This document shows positions 7,965 through 16,988 of a stretch of DNA of 64,000 nucleotides, piece by piece. Each line of letters opens with the position of its first letter. The first letter of the stretch is position 1. Location of the stretch: assembly GCF_005116475.1 (NCBI RefSeq), contig NZ_SWBO01000003.1:124001-188000 (forward strand), read 5' to 3'. Under the pieces are notes generated by a model. It saw nothing but the letters and a program-made list of their open reading frames with translations, was not told the origin of the DNA and made no database searches. The DNA is from Pedobacter cryotolerans. GTDB lineage: Bacteria; Bacteroidota; Bacteroidia; Sphingobacteriales; Sphingobacteriaceae. The position numbers were made by a program, and so were the translations under genes.

Positions 7965-9107
7965 CTAAACTGTAACATTTTGTCCTTTAACATCAAAAGC
8001 ATCGCGTAAGCCGATGGCGATGAGATTAAAAGCATAAACCGTAAGCATAATGGCCAAACCTGGCAGCAAGGCTAAATAAGCAGCATCCATTATAATATAG
8101 CCATAATGTTCTTTTATCATGGTTCCCCAACTTGGCATAGGTGGTTGTGCACCAAACCCTAAAAAGCTCAATCCGGTTTCTAATAAAATAGCCGAAGCAA
8201 AGTTTGCTGATGCCACAACCAAAATCGGCCCTGCCACATTAGGTAAAATATGTTTAATGATGGTTCTTGATGTGGAAAATCCTAATGCTTTTGATGCCTC
8301 TACAAATTCTACCTCTTTTAACGACATTACTTGTCCGCGAACTAAACGGGCAACATCAACCCATGTTGAAAGGCCAACAGCGATAAATATTTGCCAAAAA
8401 CCTTTTCCTAATGCGAAAGAAATAGCAATTACCAGAAGCAATGAGGGTAAAGACCACACCACATTCATAAACCAGCTGATGCCGGCATCTACTTTACCAC
8501 CAAAGTAACCTGCTATTGCACCTAAGCTTACACCTATAAACAATGAGATGAGCACAGCCATAATGCCTACAGACAGCGAAACACGAATTCCTAAAATCAA
8601 TCTGCTGAGCATATCTCGCCCGTTAATATCTGTGCCTAAATAAAAAGTTTGTTCGTATATATTGTGTTTTTCCAATAGCATTTGTGTGTTGCCCAATTTA
8701 CTAGGCAATAAACAAGTAGCGCATAAATCTTTTAAATTATAAACACTTTCTTTTGCAGTTTCTTCATCTCCAATATATTCGTATGCATAAACTTTATTAT
8801 CCGCTATGCGATATGATGTAATAGGCACACTTCTAAAATTAGCTTTTTGGCCATAAAGCATCTTTTCGAAAAAATCTGCTTTTTCTACATTTTTTATACG
8901 TTCTGTTATTAAAAATTTAAACGTTCTACCAGGTTTTACTTTATTAAGCTGTAGCTGATAAGTGTTTGCGTAAGGTGTTTGATCTGGAATAATTGAATAA
9001 CCCAAAATACCCAGCAACATTAAAATGGATATGAAAATCAATCCCCCAAACGCAAGCCGATTGCGCTTAAATCTTTTCCATATTTTACTTGAAGGACTAT
9101 TATTCAT
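7965..9107 (-). CDS. ABC transporter permease, DppC/OppC type
   Basis: 380-residue inner-membrane permease of the dipeptide/oligopeptide/nickel family. One N-terminal membrane helix (about residues 18-38) is followed by a periplasmic insertion of roughly 110 residues, then five helices carrying the BPD_transp_1 domain. The coupling EAA loop reads EASKALGFSTSRTIIKHILP (about 264-283). The large N-terminal insertion is longer than in E. coli DppC/OppC. No partner permease, binding protein or ATPase gene lies adjacent, so the rest of the transporter must be encoded elsewhere and the substrate is unknown. It ends the minus-strand run that begins with the flippase-like gene. Confidence 0.85.
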   Translation of the reverse strand: MNNSPSSKIWKRFKRNRLAFGGLIFISILMLLGILGYSIIPDQTPYANTYQLQLNKVKPGRTFKFLITERIKNVEKADFFEKMLYGQKANFRSVPITSYRIADNKVYAYEYIGDEETAKESVYNLKDLCATCLLPSKLGNTQMLLEKHNIYEQTFYLGTDINGRDMLSRLILGIRVSLSVGIMAVLISLFIGVSLGAIAGYFGGKVDAGISWFMNVVWSLPSLLLVIAISFALGKGFWQIFIAVGLSTWVDVARLVRGQVMSLKEVEFVEASKALGFSTSRTIIKHILPNVAGPILVVASANFASAILLETGLSFLGFGAQPPMPSWGTMIKEHYGYIIMDAAYLALLPGLAIMLTVYAFNLIAIGLRDAFDVKGQNVTV

Positions 9108-9109
9108 TA

Positions 9110-10252
9110 TTAATTAACCAATCTTCCTTTCCAATCGTACTTACCAGAGCTGCCTAATATGCCAATATAAATGAAATATAAGATGTGAGGAATATTTAGG
9201 ATAGGCAGTAAAAATAACAATTGTTTTCGCTTAAAGAAATTTGTTATCCCGATTAGAAAAATAAGTTCGATGATAAATTTTAAAGCGAGCTGAATGAATA
9301 AAAATTGTAAACTATTTGAGGCAGGAAAAATTATGGCTAAAAATGCATTGATAAGAATACTTAAGTTAAACAACCAAATACTTGCGCCCAGAATAAGCAC
9401 TACTTTATCTTTATACTTTGTTGTTTTAGAAGCCCACCTTTTTCGTTGTTGCAAAAATTCGCTCAAGGTTGGCTTGGCATGGGTATACACAATTGCATCA
9501 GCATTTTTTAAAAAGCCAATTTTGCGATCGTACATTGCCGTCATTTTATGCAATAACAATTCATCATCTCCAGATGCTAAATCATCAATCCCTGTAAATC
9601 CGCCAACTTCAAAAAACGCCTCCTTTTCATAAGCCAAATTAGCTCCATTACAGGTGCTAGGGTTATTATTACCAATTGTAGAGGCTCCCAAACCTATTAA
9701 ATACGAGAACTCTAGGGTTTGCAATTTTTCAAAAAAACTTTTCTCCTCAAAATAGGCAACAGGCGATGAAATCATTTTATACCCATTGGTTTCATAACAA
9801 TTTACAATGGTTTTTAACCAATTAGTACCCATTCTACAATCTGCATCTGTAGTGATGATTAAATCTCCAACTGCCTCGGCAATAGCAGTTTGAATTGCCT
9901 TCTTTTTGTACGAATTTAAGGCATTAGCTTCATTTAGTGTAATCAATTTTACACCATCTTTGGCATAAGAAGAGATAATTTCGGAAGTTCTATCCGTAGA
10001 GTGATCATCTATTACAATAACTTCAACCAATGATTTATCGTAATCTTGTGCAATAATATCTGATAAAGTTTTACCAATTAATAATTCTTCGTTTCTTGCT
10101 GCTATAAGGATAGATACTTTAGTTTTTGCTTGATTATTATTTGGCTTAAAAACCTTAATAATTGCCCAACCTCTTATAAAAGTTGCCACAACAAATACAT
10201 AAATAAGGGTTAGAAAAATAGAAAAGTAACTAATTGCGGTTATGACTTCCAA
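9110..10252 (-). CDS. GT2 family glycosyltransferase, membrane-bound
   Basis: 380-residue processive-type glycosyltransferase with an N-terminal helix (about 6-28), a GT-A catalytic domain (VSILIAARNEELLIGKTL about 47-64; DDHSTD about 81-86; TTDADCRM with the DxD metal site about 132-139; QRKRWASK, the QxxRW acceptor motif, about 265-272) and three to four C-terminal helices. The apparent start is TTG at 10252, overlapping the end of the flippase-like gene by 23 nt, which suggests translational coupling. The pair plausibly makes and moves a lipid-linked sugar; the product is unknown. Confidence 0.85.
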   Translation of the reverse strand: MEVITAISYFSIFLTLIYVFVVATFIRGWAIIKVFKPNNNQAKTKVSILIAARNEELLIGKTLSDIIAQDYDKSLVEVIVIDDHSTDRTSEIISSYAKDGVKLITLNEANALNSYKKKAIQTAIAEAVGDLIITTDADCRMGTNWLKTIVNCYETNGYKMISSPVAYFEEKSFFEKLQTLEFSYLIGLGASTIGNNNPSTCNGANLAYEKEAFFEVGGFTGIDDLASGDDELLLHKMTAMYDRKIGFLKNADAIVYTHAKPTLSEFLQQRKRWASKTTKYKDKVVLILGASIWLFNLSILINAFLAIIFPASNSLQFLFIQLALKFIIELIFLIGITNFFKRKQLLFLLPILNIPHILYFIYIGILGSSGKYDWKGRLVN

Positions 10253-11231
10253 AGAAATTGAGTTTAAAAACGAAATAAGATCCTAATATAGCAGGAATTA
10301 TAATATTTATGAGCCAAATACTGGCAATACATGCTACAACTGCTGTGTTTTCTTGGGTTACGTACTTAAAGAAAAATATGGCGGTTATACTTCTAATGCC
10401 TATATCTAATAAATCTAACGATGGTAATGATGACTGTACAAAAAACAAAATACTAACCAGCATCACTACATCAAAAAAATTAATACTTGGAATTAGCCAC
10501 AAAAACATGATGAAGTATTGCGTACTAAAAACCAGATATCTTGCCAAACAAAAACCTAAAATTTTAAGCAATTCTAATTTTTTATACCTTGCCAAAATAG
10601 CATAAAACTTTTTATACTTGCGTGTAAAACGCATGGATAATAAAATGCCATTTAGCCATTTAATATTGAAATAAAAAATAATGAAAAATAAACAAAAAGC
10701 TATCGCAATAGCTAATACAGCTAAAAACAAACTGTGGTCTATTGCAGTAAAACGATAAACAAAAATACAGATTGCAATTGCTCCAAAAACATTAGTTAAA
10801 ACGAGTTGTCCGATATTACCAACCGCCATTGCAACTACTCCAATTATTCTTCTTTTTGGGGATAGAAAAAATACCCTTCCGCCATACTCCCCTAAACGAT
10901 TTGGTGTAAAAACTGCCCACGTTAAGCCACAAAAAACAGACTCAATGGCTAACCACAAGCTAATTGGCTCAACTTGTTTAATTAATCTTTTCCATTTTAA
11001 CGCCTCAATACCCCAATTCATCAACATCAATCCGATTACGCTAGAAAGCATTAACCAAATTTCCGCATGTGGCATTAAATCTATCAATTGTAAAAATGAT
11101 TTAAGGTCTTTATGCCCGATTAACTTCTCGTAAATAAACCAAAAAGCAAGTATTACAATCGCAATTTTAATAATGAGAGAAAATATCCTTTTATTTTTAG
11201 CTAACAAAATTTTTGCTTTTTGTGTGTACAA
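10230..11231 (-). CDS. flippase-like membrane protein (LPG synthase TM region / UPF0104 family)
   Basis: 333 residues with about eight predicted membrane helices and the family block FTPNRLGEYGGRVFFL (about residues 109-124), typical of the AglD/MprF transmembrane-region family. These proteins are thought to flip lipid-linked substrates; no soluble MprF synthase domain is attached, so lysyl-lipid synthesis is unlikely. The start codon is TTG at 11231; no ATG occurs before residue 53, which already lies past the first helix. The gene is divergent from ruvC with start codons only about 20 nt apart, and it overlaps the downstream GT2 gene. Confidence 0.75.
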   Translation of the reverse strand: MYTQKAKILLAKNKRIFSLIIKIAIVILAFWFIYEKLIGHKDLKSFLQLIDLMPHAEIWLMLSSVIGLMLMNWGIEALKWKRLIKQVEPISLWLAIESVFCGLTWAVFTPNRLGEYGGRVFFLSPKRRIIGVVAMAVGNIGQLVLTNVFGAIAICIFVYRFTAIDHSLFLAVLAIAIAFCLFFIIFYFNIKWLNGILLSMRFTRKYKKFYAILARYKKLELLKILGFCLARYLVFSTQYFIMFLWLIPSINFFDVVMLVSILFFVQSSLPSLDLLDIGIRSITAIFFFKYVTQENTAVVACIASIWLINIIIPAILGSYFVFKLNFFGSHNRN

Positions 11232-11251
11232 ATATGCTTAATATTGTTGTA

Positions 11252-11815
11252 ATGTTAATCGAAAAAAAGGAACGAGTAATTATGGGTATTGACCCTGGCA
11301 CAGCAATTATGGGCTATGGCATTGTATTAGAGAAAGGTAGCAAGATAGAATTAGTGAGTATGGGCATTGTTAGAATGGATCATTTAGATGATCATTTTTT
11401 AAAACTTCAACGCATTTTTGAAAAAACTATCGGATTAATTGACGAATATAAACCAGATGTTTTAGCCATTGAAGCTCCTTTTTACGGGAAAAACATACAA
11501 GTAATGTTAAAATTAGGTAGAGCACAAGGTATTGCGATGGCAGCCGCATTATCTCGAAACATTTCGGTAACAGAATACGCCCCCCGAAAAATTAAACAAT
11601 CTATTACAGGTAAAGGCACTGCTAGTAAAGAACAAGTTGCAGCTATGCTCCAAAGGCTTTTAAACTTCAAAGAAACTCCCGAATTTTTAGATGCTACTGA
11701 CGGTTTAGCGGTTGCTGTTTGCCACTCTTTTCAAAGAATAAATACAAGTAACAGTGGTAAATCTTACTCTGGTTGGGATGCTTTTGCTAAAGATAATAAG
11801 AAAAGGATCAAATAA
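11252..11815 (+). CDS. ruvC: crossover junction endodeoxyribonuclease RuvC
   Basis: Holliday-junction resolvase acting with RuvAB in recombination repair. Catalytic acids are visible: Asp in MGIDPGTAIMGYG, Glu in LAIEAPFYG and the paired Asp in DATDGLAVAVCH. From the ATG at 11252 the protein has 187 residues, the normal length. Earlier in-frame starts (TTG 11213, ATG 11234) would add residues unrelated to the family and overlap the divergent gene, so 11252 is preferred. It is transcribed alone; a palindromic repeat lies between it and the convergent DUF4349 gene. Confidence 0.93.
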   Translation: MLIEKKERVIMGIDPGTAIMGYGIVLEKGSKIELVSMGIVRMDHLDDHFLKLQRIFEKTIGLIDEYKPDVLAIEAPFYGKNIQVMLKLGRAQGIAMAAALSRNISVTEYAPRKIKQSITGKGTASKEQVAAMLQRLLNFKETPEFLDATDGLAVAVCHSFQRINTSNSGKSYSGWDAFAKDNKKRIK

Positions 11816-11820
11816 GTAAG

Positions 11821-11890
11821 CCATCGAACGAAACGTAGCGAGAAGATATCTATTTTTTAACATAAAGAATCTCCTCGCGAAAAGCTCGTT
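11821..11890. repeat. palindromic spacer repeat (CATCGAACGAAAC family), locus 3
   Basis: catcgaacgaaacgtagcga at the left end and cgcgaaaagctcgttggaaa at the right end are degraded relatives of the arms of the element at 3526-3650. It sits between convergent ruvC and the DUF4349 gene and could act as a bidirectional terminator. Confidence 0.45.
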
Positions 11891-11918
11891 GGAAAGGACG
11901 TTACCAATTAACTTGATC

Positions 11919-12776
11919 TTAAATTTTTCTGCTCCTCAAATAATATCTAATTCCAAAAAACAAAACAAATCCCATCACAACAAACATCCACAAATGTGAT
12001 AAAGCCAATATTAACTCTTTAAAATATTTCCATCCATCCATCATATTTAAACCTAAACGTTTAAAAAAGCCAGGTTTGTAATCAGATAAATTATCGTTGC
12101 CAACAATTAAGGTTTTCACTGTATTATCTTGATAAAAGTTTAAGGTTATTGTGCTGTACTTCACACGTTGGTCGATATTCATATTTTCTATCTTTTTATC
12201 AACGAAATCATCTTTTATGTAAAGAGAGGTTTCTACATTATTGCCTTTTCGCTTAGCGGTTTGGTTAATGGTATTTATTGCTTCACTTCTATTTTGGGCT
12301 TTTAGTTTATTAGATAAATAGGCAATACTCTGATCGTCCATTTTCATGGCTTGATTATCTACAAAAACGGCCATCTTAGCTACATCATTTGTAAACTGAT
12401 CCAATTTTTCAGAAGGTATTTTAGCAACCAACAAACCTTCCTTTTTGTAAGAAGTGATTTCCTTTAAGGAATCTATCGAAAATCTAACTTTAGTGGTCTC
12501 ATGGATATAACTGTTAATGGAAAATTCAGCTACTGTTCCACCTTGAGATTTTATTACCGAACTTAGTTTTTGTTTAATATCTTGAACATCCTTAACCCTA
12601 AACCGCATATCTGCAGTTTTTATGATTTTATCTGCTAAACTTGAAGAAGTATCTGCAGAAAGTTCAACTTCCATTACTTTTTCATTATTTGCTGAATCAG
12701 CATAGTCTTCTTTTTGTTCTCTGCTACAGCCGAACATGATTACCATGATAGCGGCACAACATACATATTTTTTCAT
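11919..12776 (-). CDS. DUF4349 domain lipoprotein
   Basis: 285 residues. A lipobox (IMFGC, Cys about residue 17) marks it as a lipoprotein; DUF4349 fills residues about 45-270 and starts with the characteristic IIKTADMRFRVKDV stretch. A helical, charged middle part (residues 140-200) looks coiled-coil-like, and a membrane helix lies near the C-terminus (about 257-280) before an RSRK tail. So it appears anchored at both ends, as usual for the family. The function of DUF4349 is not known. It appears to be a single-gene unit. Confidence 0.8.
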   Translation of the reverse strand: MKKYVCCAAIMVIMFGCSREQKEDYADSANNEKVMEVELSADTSSSLADKIIKTADMRFRVKDVQDIKQKLSSVIKSQGGTVAEFSINSYIHETTKVRFSIDSLKEITSYKKEGLLVAKIPSEKLDQFTNDVAKMAVFVDNQAMKMDDQSIAYLSNKLKAQNRSEAINTINQTAKRKGNNVETSLYIKDDFVDKKIENMNIDQRVKYSTITLNFYQDNTVKTLIVGNDNLSDYKPGFFKRLGLNMMDGWKYFKELILALSHLWMFVVMGFVLFFGIRYYLRSRKI

Positions 12777-12866
12777 CCTGTTTAAATTAGGTTGTTATTT
12801 TTTGACAGTGTTATTCCATAGCTTTTACTATGCAATTTCAGCATCAAAATTTTAAATAGTTAATTG

Positions 12867-12878
12867 TACCGGCCGGTA
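12867..12878. other. perfect 12-bp GC-rich palindrome
   Basis: taccggccggta lies in the otherwise AT-rich gap 12777-13001, about 90 nt upstream of the DUF4349 start. It is perfectly symmetric and could be a protein-binding site; no other copy was noticed in the window. The rest of this gap holds the terminator at 12940-12979 and nothing else that I can support. Confidence 0.3.
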
Positions 12879-12939
12879 TTGCTTAATACAAATAGGATGA
12901 AGAAGTAACCTTAAATCTTTAAACGTAACGGAAATGCTA

Positions 12940-12979
12940 CAAAAAAAGAAAATCCCCTTCAGTTAAACTAAAGAGGATT
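12940..12979 (-). terminator. rho-independent terminator after the small membrane protein gene
   Basis: On the minus strand the arms aatcctctt and aagggGATT pair over nine positions (one G-T) around an 11-nt loop and are followed by a T-rich run (ttttcttttttt). It lies 23 nt past the stop codon of the gene at 13002-13217. Confidence 0.7.
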
Positions 12980-13001
12980 AAATATTGTAAAAAAGTGTAT
13001 G

Positions 13002-13217
13002 TTATTTTGCGTCTAATATTTTAAAAACTGCTTTGCAGCATATAAAAGCACCAATAAAAAGAATTACCCATGATACAATCGATAAAATAGTTGAGTCGAA
13101 TGCAAAACGTAAAAATACTCCAATCATACTTACGATAACACCAACTGCAATTAACATATATATAGGAGTTTGATTAGCAGTTTCCATGCTTTTTTCTCTT
13201 TCTTCAGATTGATTCAT
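13002..13217 (-). CDS. small hypothetical membrane protein
   Basis: 71 residues: a polar N-terminus (about 18 residues), then two hydrophobic segments (about 19-37 and 43-66) with a Cys pair (AFICCKAV) and a short basic end. I do not recognise a family. It has a good promoter (13243-13274), a 25-nt leader and its own terminator, so it looks like a real single-gene unit, not a chance frame. Confidence 0.6.
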   Translation of the reverse strand: MNQSEEREKSMETANQTPIYMLIAVGVIVSMIGVFLRFAFDSTILSIVSWVILFIGAFICCKAVFKILDAK

Positions 13218-13242
13218 CTCTTTATGTTTTAAATTTATGGTA

Positions 13243-13274
13243 CAAAAATAATATTAATTAACTAAATAAAGCAA
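13243..13274 (-). promoter_or_regulatory. promoter of the small membrane protein gene
   Basis: On the minus strand TTG (13274-13272) is followed after 21 nt by TATTTTTG (13250-13243), matching the Bacteroidota -33 TTG / -7 TAnnTTTG layout with the right spacing. The ATG follows 25 nt later. Confidence 0.55.
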
Positions 13275-13278
13275 CAAA

Positions 13279-14049
13279 TTAGTAACTTTTAAGTTTCTCT
13301 AACCTTTGTTTTCCTTTATCGGCTTCGCTTAATTTATCTTCCTTATATAAAAGCTTTTCCCAATCGCCATACATTGGGTTTGGTAATACGATAAAACGCG
13401 TCCCGAACTGGTTTTGCATTAAGTTAACCTGTTCTTTGGTATCTTTTCCTTCACGATAAAAAACATTAGAAAAATCACTTAAATTATCGCCACATAATAA
13501 CAAAATGTTATACTTTTCTAAGATCTTTTGTCGGCGAGGTTCTTTATCTGAAGTAGTTGTTTTTAACACTAAATGTGCTTCATCTGCATTTGGAAAACCA
13601 AATTTCTGCAAGTTTTTTAAGGTGCCTGCATGGTCAGCTTCCTCTCTGTTAGTCACATAAAATACTTCAACATTTTTGCTTGCTGCAAATTTCAAAAACG
13701 ATAAAGCGCCTGGAACTGTATCCGCTTGTGCTAAAGCCGTCCATTCCGTCCAATCTTTTTGCACGTAACTTACTCCTTTTTTTATTTCATGACCTTGAAA
13801 AGCAGAGTTATCTAAAACTGTTTCATCAGCATCTACAATAACACAATTTGGCTTTGTATTAGCTTGGTTCCATAAGGCTTCTTTTAAAGATAACCTAGCA
13901 AAATTATAGGCCTGAAATGCTAAAGCTCTATACTCTCCGCTATGTTGTTGCCAAAGCACTGCATTTGTATAATCTCTTTCAGGAGTTTTTTGCGCAAAAG
14001 TTAAAATTGGCAAAATGCCAAAAGTTAGTATGAAGAGGTATTTTTTCAT
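13279..14049 (-). CDS. HAD-family acid phosphatase (class B / lipoprotein e(P4)-like 5'-nucleotidase)
   Basis: 256-residue exported phosphatase. A signal peptide (residues 1-19, ending TFAQ) lacks a lipobox Cys, so the protein should be soluble in the periplasm or sent outside. HAD motifs: VIVDADETVLDNS (DxDxT nucleophile, about residues 70-82), FYVTNRE (motif II, about 130-136), LKTTTSDKEPRR with the motif III Lys (about 163-174) and LLLCGDNLSDF (motif IV, about 184-194). The family removes phosphate from nucleotides such as NMN. Single gene; a perfect 10-bp inverted repeat lies 35 nt upstream of the ATG. Confidence 0.88.
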   Translation of the reverse strand: MKKYLFILTFGILPILTFAQKTPERDYTNAVLWQQHSGEYRALAFQAYNFARLSLKEALWNQANTKPNCVIVDADETVLDNSAFQGHEIKKGVSYVQKDWTEWTALAQADTVPGALSFLKFAASKNVEVFYVTNREEADHAGTLKNLQKFGFPNADEAHLVLKTTTSDKEPRRQKILEKYNILLLCGDNLSDFSNVFYREGKDTKEQVNLMQNQFGTRFIVLPNPMYGDWEKLLYKEDKLSEADKGKQRLEKLKSY

Positions 14050-14083
14050 TTGTGATTAAGTTAAATCCAATAAAAACATAATA

Positions 14084-14105
14084 ATTTTGGATTACAATCC
14101 AAAAT
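14084..14105. promoter_or_regulatory. perfect inverted repeat upstream of the acid phosphatase
   Basis: attttggatt and aatccaaaat are separated by 2 nt, a perfect 10-bp dyad 35-56 nt before the ATG at 14049. The short spacer favours a DNA operator over an RNA hairpin. Confidence 0.4.
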
Positions 14106-14143
14106 AATCATAATAATTCTAGATTGCGAATATATTGATCATT

Positions 14144-14177
14144 AAAAAACCCTTACCAATTAAGATAAGGGTTTTAA
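14144..14177 (-). terminator. rho-independent terminator of the atp operon
   Basis: On the minus strand aaaacccttatc pairs with the tggtaagggttttt side around a small AT loop, and the stem runs directly into a T tract. It lies 42 nt past the atpG stop, at the end of the eight-gene minus-strand operon. Confidence 0.75.
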
Positions 14178-14185
14178 AATTTTTG

Positions 14186-14214
14186 TCCTTCGACTACGCT
14201 CAGGATGACAATTA
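14186..14214. repeat. spacer repeat (CCTTCGACTACGCTCAGGATGAC unit), locus 4
   Basis: gtccttcgactacgctcagg followed by atgac matches, inverted, the unit at about 5790. It is a half-element lying between the atp terminator and the atpG stop codon. Confidence 0.55.
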
Positions 14215-14218
14215 TAGG

Positions 14219-15103
14219 CTATCCATTTAACGCAGCAGCACCACTTACAATCTCAGTCAACTCTGTGGTAATTGCAGCCTGACGAGCTTGGTTATAAGCT
14301 AATTTTAATGCTTTAATTAAATCGCCAGCATTTTCTGTTGCTTTATCCATAGATGTCATACGAGCACCGTGTTCTGAAGCATGAGAATCTAAAACTGCTT
14401 TATACAATTGAATTTTTATCGACTTAGGAATTAATTGCGTTACAATCTCTTCTTGGTTCGGTTCTAAAATGTAATCGATGTTAGTAGTTTTAACATCTGC
14501 TGATGTAGCTTCTGCTTTAGGCAAAGGTAACAATTGCTCAGTTGTTAAAATCTGTACAGCAGCATTTTTAAATCTGTTGTAAACAAGCTCAACTTTATCA
14601 AATTCACCTTTTGCAAAACCAGCCATAATCGAATCGGTAATTTTGCTAACGTTGTCGAAATTTAGAGCCATATAAACTTCGCTATTGTTGCCAATAACAT
14701 TGTAATTACGTTTCTCGTAAAAATCTTGAGCCTTTTTACCAACAGCAACAATACTTACGTTACCGTTTTTTAGTTGCTCACTATATTTTTCGGCAATTAA
14801 ATTATTAGTAGCTTTAATTACGTTCATGTTAAAAGCACCAGCCAAACCACGGTTTGATGATACCACAACCACTAATACTTTATTAGGCTCACGTTCCTGA
14901 ATATAAGGAGATGATGAACCTTCTAAACTTGCAGAAAGATTACCTAAAATCTCTTTCAGTTTAGTAGCATACGGGCGTAACTGTACAATAGCATTGGTAG
15001 CACGTTTTAACTTCGCAGCCGAAACCATTTTCATAGCTTTGGTAATCTGCTGGGTAGATTGTACCGATGATATACGAATTCTTACTTCTTTTAAATTAGC
15101 CAT
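14219..15103 (-). CDS. atpG: ATP synthase F1 subunit gamma
   Basis: 294-residue central rotor shaft of F1Fo ATP synthase. N-terminal helix KEVRIRISSVQSTQQITKAM (residues 5-24), the Rossmann-like middle (VVVVSSNRGLAGAFN about 79-93) and the C-terminal helix ending with the conserved ARQAAITTELTEIVSGA block (about 273-289) are all present. Last gene of the operon; a terminator follows. The 145-nt gap to atpA is filled with heptamer repeat arrays, an unusual insertion inside an ATP synthase operon. Confidence 0.97.
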   Translation of the reverse strand: MANLKEVRIRISSVQSTQQITKAMKMVSAAKLKRATNAIVQLRPYATKLKEILGNLSASLEGSSSPYIQEREPNKVLVVVVSSNRGLAGAFNMNVIKATNNLIAEKYSEQLKNGNVSIVAVGKKAQDFYEKRNYNVIGNNSEVYMALNFDNVSKITDSIMAGFAKGEFDKVELVYNRFKNAAVQILTTEQLLPLPKAEATSADVKTTNIDYILEPNQEEIVTQLIPKSIKIQLYKAVLDSHASEHGARMTSMDKATENAGDLIKALKLAYNQARQAAITTELTEIVSGAAALNG

Positions 15104-15112
15104 TCTTTATTT

Positions 15113-15246
15113 AGATGTGAGATGTGAGATATGAGATGTGAGACATTACTGCCCAATCTCAATTCTCAAATCTATTTTCTCAATTGCAGATATGAGATGC
15201 GAGAATAAGTACCTTCTCAATTCTCATATCTAACTTCTCATATCTC
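15113..15246. repeat. 7-bp repeat arrays (GAGATGT/TCTCATA), locus 2, between atpA and atpG
   Basis: Two successive hairpin-forming units fill this gap: gagatgtgagatatgagatg paired with the aatctcaattctcaaatct part, then agatatgagatgcgagaa paired with ttctcatatctaacttctc. The heptamer period and inverted halves match the arrays at 4377 and 17547. Confidence 0.7.
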
Positions 15247-15248
15247 AG

Positions 15249-16820
15249 TTAGTATTTACTTGAAATCTCTTTTGCTACTCTTTCTAACACTTCAACAGCA
15301 TCATCTAACTTACCAGCTTTTAAAGAAGCCAATGTTTCTGGATGACGTTGTTCTAATGCTAATAAAAACTCAGCTTCAAATTCTTTTACCTTGTTTACAG
15401 GTACAGAACGCATTAAGTTTTTAGTACCTAAATAGATAATTGCAACTTGTTTTTCTACTGTAAATGGAGAGAACTGTGCTTGCTTCAACATCTCTACGTT
15501 ACGAGCACCTTTATCTAAAACAGATTTTGTAGCTGCATCTAAATCAGAACCGAATTTAGAGAAAGCCTCTAGCTCACGGTATTGAGCCTGATCTAACTTT
15601 AAAGTACCAGCTACTTTTTTCATTGATTTGATTTGAGCATTACCACCCACACGAGATACCGAAATACCTACGTTAATAGCCGGACGAATACCAGAGTTAA
15701 ACAAGTTAGACTCTAAGAAAATCTGACCATCAGTAATCGAAATTACGTTAGTTGGAATGTATGCAGAAACGTCACCAGCTTGAGTTTCGATAATTGGCAA
15801 AGCAGTTAATGAACCACCACCTTTAACAATACCTTTTAATGATTCTGGTAAATCGTTCATCGCTTGTGCAATCTCATCGTTAGAGTTGATTTTTGCAGCA
15901 CGCTCTAACAAACGACTGTGTAAGTAAAACACGTCACCTGGATAAGCCTCACGACCTGGAGGACGACGCAATAACAATGAAACCTCGCGGTAAGCAACAG
16001 CTTGTTTAGACAAATCATCATAAACAATTAAAGCTGGGCGACCAGTATCACGGAAGAACTCACCAATTGCAGCACCAGCAAATGGAGCATAAAACTGCAA
16101 TGGAGCAGGTTCAGCTGCAGAAGCAGCAACAACAACAGTATAAGCCATTGCACCGTTTTCTTCTAAAGTACGTACAACGTTTGCAACTGTACTTGCTTTT
16201 TGACCACAAGCTACATATATACAGAATACAGGGTTACCTGCTTCGTAAAATTCTTTTTGATTGATGATAGTATCGATACAAACAGCAGTTTTACCAATCT
16301 GACGATCGCCAATAACCAACTCACGTTGACCACGACCAATTGGAATCATACCATCGATAGCTTTAATACCAGTTTGTAAAGGCTCAGTAACCGGCTGACG
16401 ATAAATTACACCTGGTGCTTTACGCTCCAAAGGCATTTCGTAAGTTTGTCCTAAGATTGGTCCTTTACCGTCGATAGGCTCGCCAAGTGTGTTTACAACA
16501 CGACCTAACATACCTTCACCAACTTTAATAGAGGCAATTTTTTTAGTACGTTTAATCGTATCACCTTCTTTAATCTCGTCAGATGGGCCTAATAAAACCA
16601 CACCTACGTTATCTTCTTCAAGGTTTAATACAATTCCTTGCAATCCGTTAGCAAACTCAACTAACTCGCCACTTTGAACTTTAGTTAAGCCGTAAACACG
16701 AGCAATACCATCACCCACTTGTAATACGGTACCAACTTCTTCCAATTCAGCTTCCGATTTAAAGCCTGACAATTGTTGTCTGATAATTGCCGAAACTTCG
16801 TCTGGTCTTACCTCTACCAT
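15249..16820 (-). CDS. atpA: ATP synthase F1 subunit alpha
   Basis: 523-residue non-catalytic nucleotide-binding subunit of the F1 hexamer. Visible features: the beta-barrel domain ([14 protein letters not shown], about 28-41), P-loop GDRQIGKT (about 171-178), the Walker B-like [15 protein letters not shown] (about 265-279) with the arginine-finger region at [14 protein letters not shown] (about 372-385). Full length. A GC-rich repeat lies between it and atpH. Confidence 0.98.
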   Translation of the reverse strand: MVEVRPDEVSAIIRQQLSGFKSEAELEEVGTVLQVGDGIARVYGLTKVQSGELVEFANGLQGIVLNLEEDNVGVVLLGPSDEIKEGDTIKRTKKIASIKVGEGMLGRVVNTLGEPIDGKGPILGQTYEMPLERKAPGVIYRQPVTEPLQTGIKAIDGMIPIGRGQRELVIGDRQIGKTAVCIDTIINQKEFYEAGNPVFCIYVACGQKASTVANVVRTLEENGAMAYTVVVAASAAEPAPLQFYAPFAGAAIGEFFRDTGRPALIVYDDLSKQAVAYREVSLLLRRPPGREAYPGDVFYLHSRLLERAAKINSNDEIAQAMNDLPESLKGIVKGGGSLTALPIIETQAGDVSAYIPTNVISITDGQIFLESNLFNSGIRPAINVGISVSRVGGNAQIKSMKKVAGTLKLDQAQYRELEAFSKFGSDLDAATKSVLDKGARNVEMLKQAQFSPFTVEKQVAIIYLGTKNLMRSVPVNKVKEFEAEFLLALEQRHPETLASLKAGKLDDAVEVLERVAKEISSKY

Positions 16821-16878
16821 AATTTTTATTTTGATTTCTTTTTGAAAATTTAAATCTTGTACTCTTTTGTTATTGTTG

Positions 16879-16942
16879 TCCCGCTATTCGCTTTACTTCG
16901 GGTAACCACAAGGGTTACCGCTACGTGCTCGCTGCTATCGGG
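16879..16942. repeat. GC-rich palindromic repeat inside the atp operon
   Basis: The 168-bp gap between atpA and atpH holds a GC-rich island in AT-rich surroundings, bounded by gtcccgctat and ctatcggg. At its centre ggtaacc (16901-16907) and ggttacc (16913-16919) form a perfect 7-bp stem with a 5-nt loop. The composition and symmetry look like a dispersed palindromic repeat inserted in the operon. Confidence 0.55.
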
Positions 16943-16988
16943 TTTATATTTTTGCGTTTAGTAGTGCTTCGGTAGCTTTTAATAGCAA

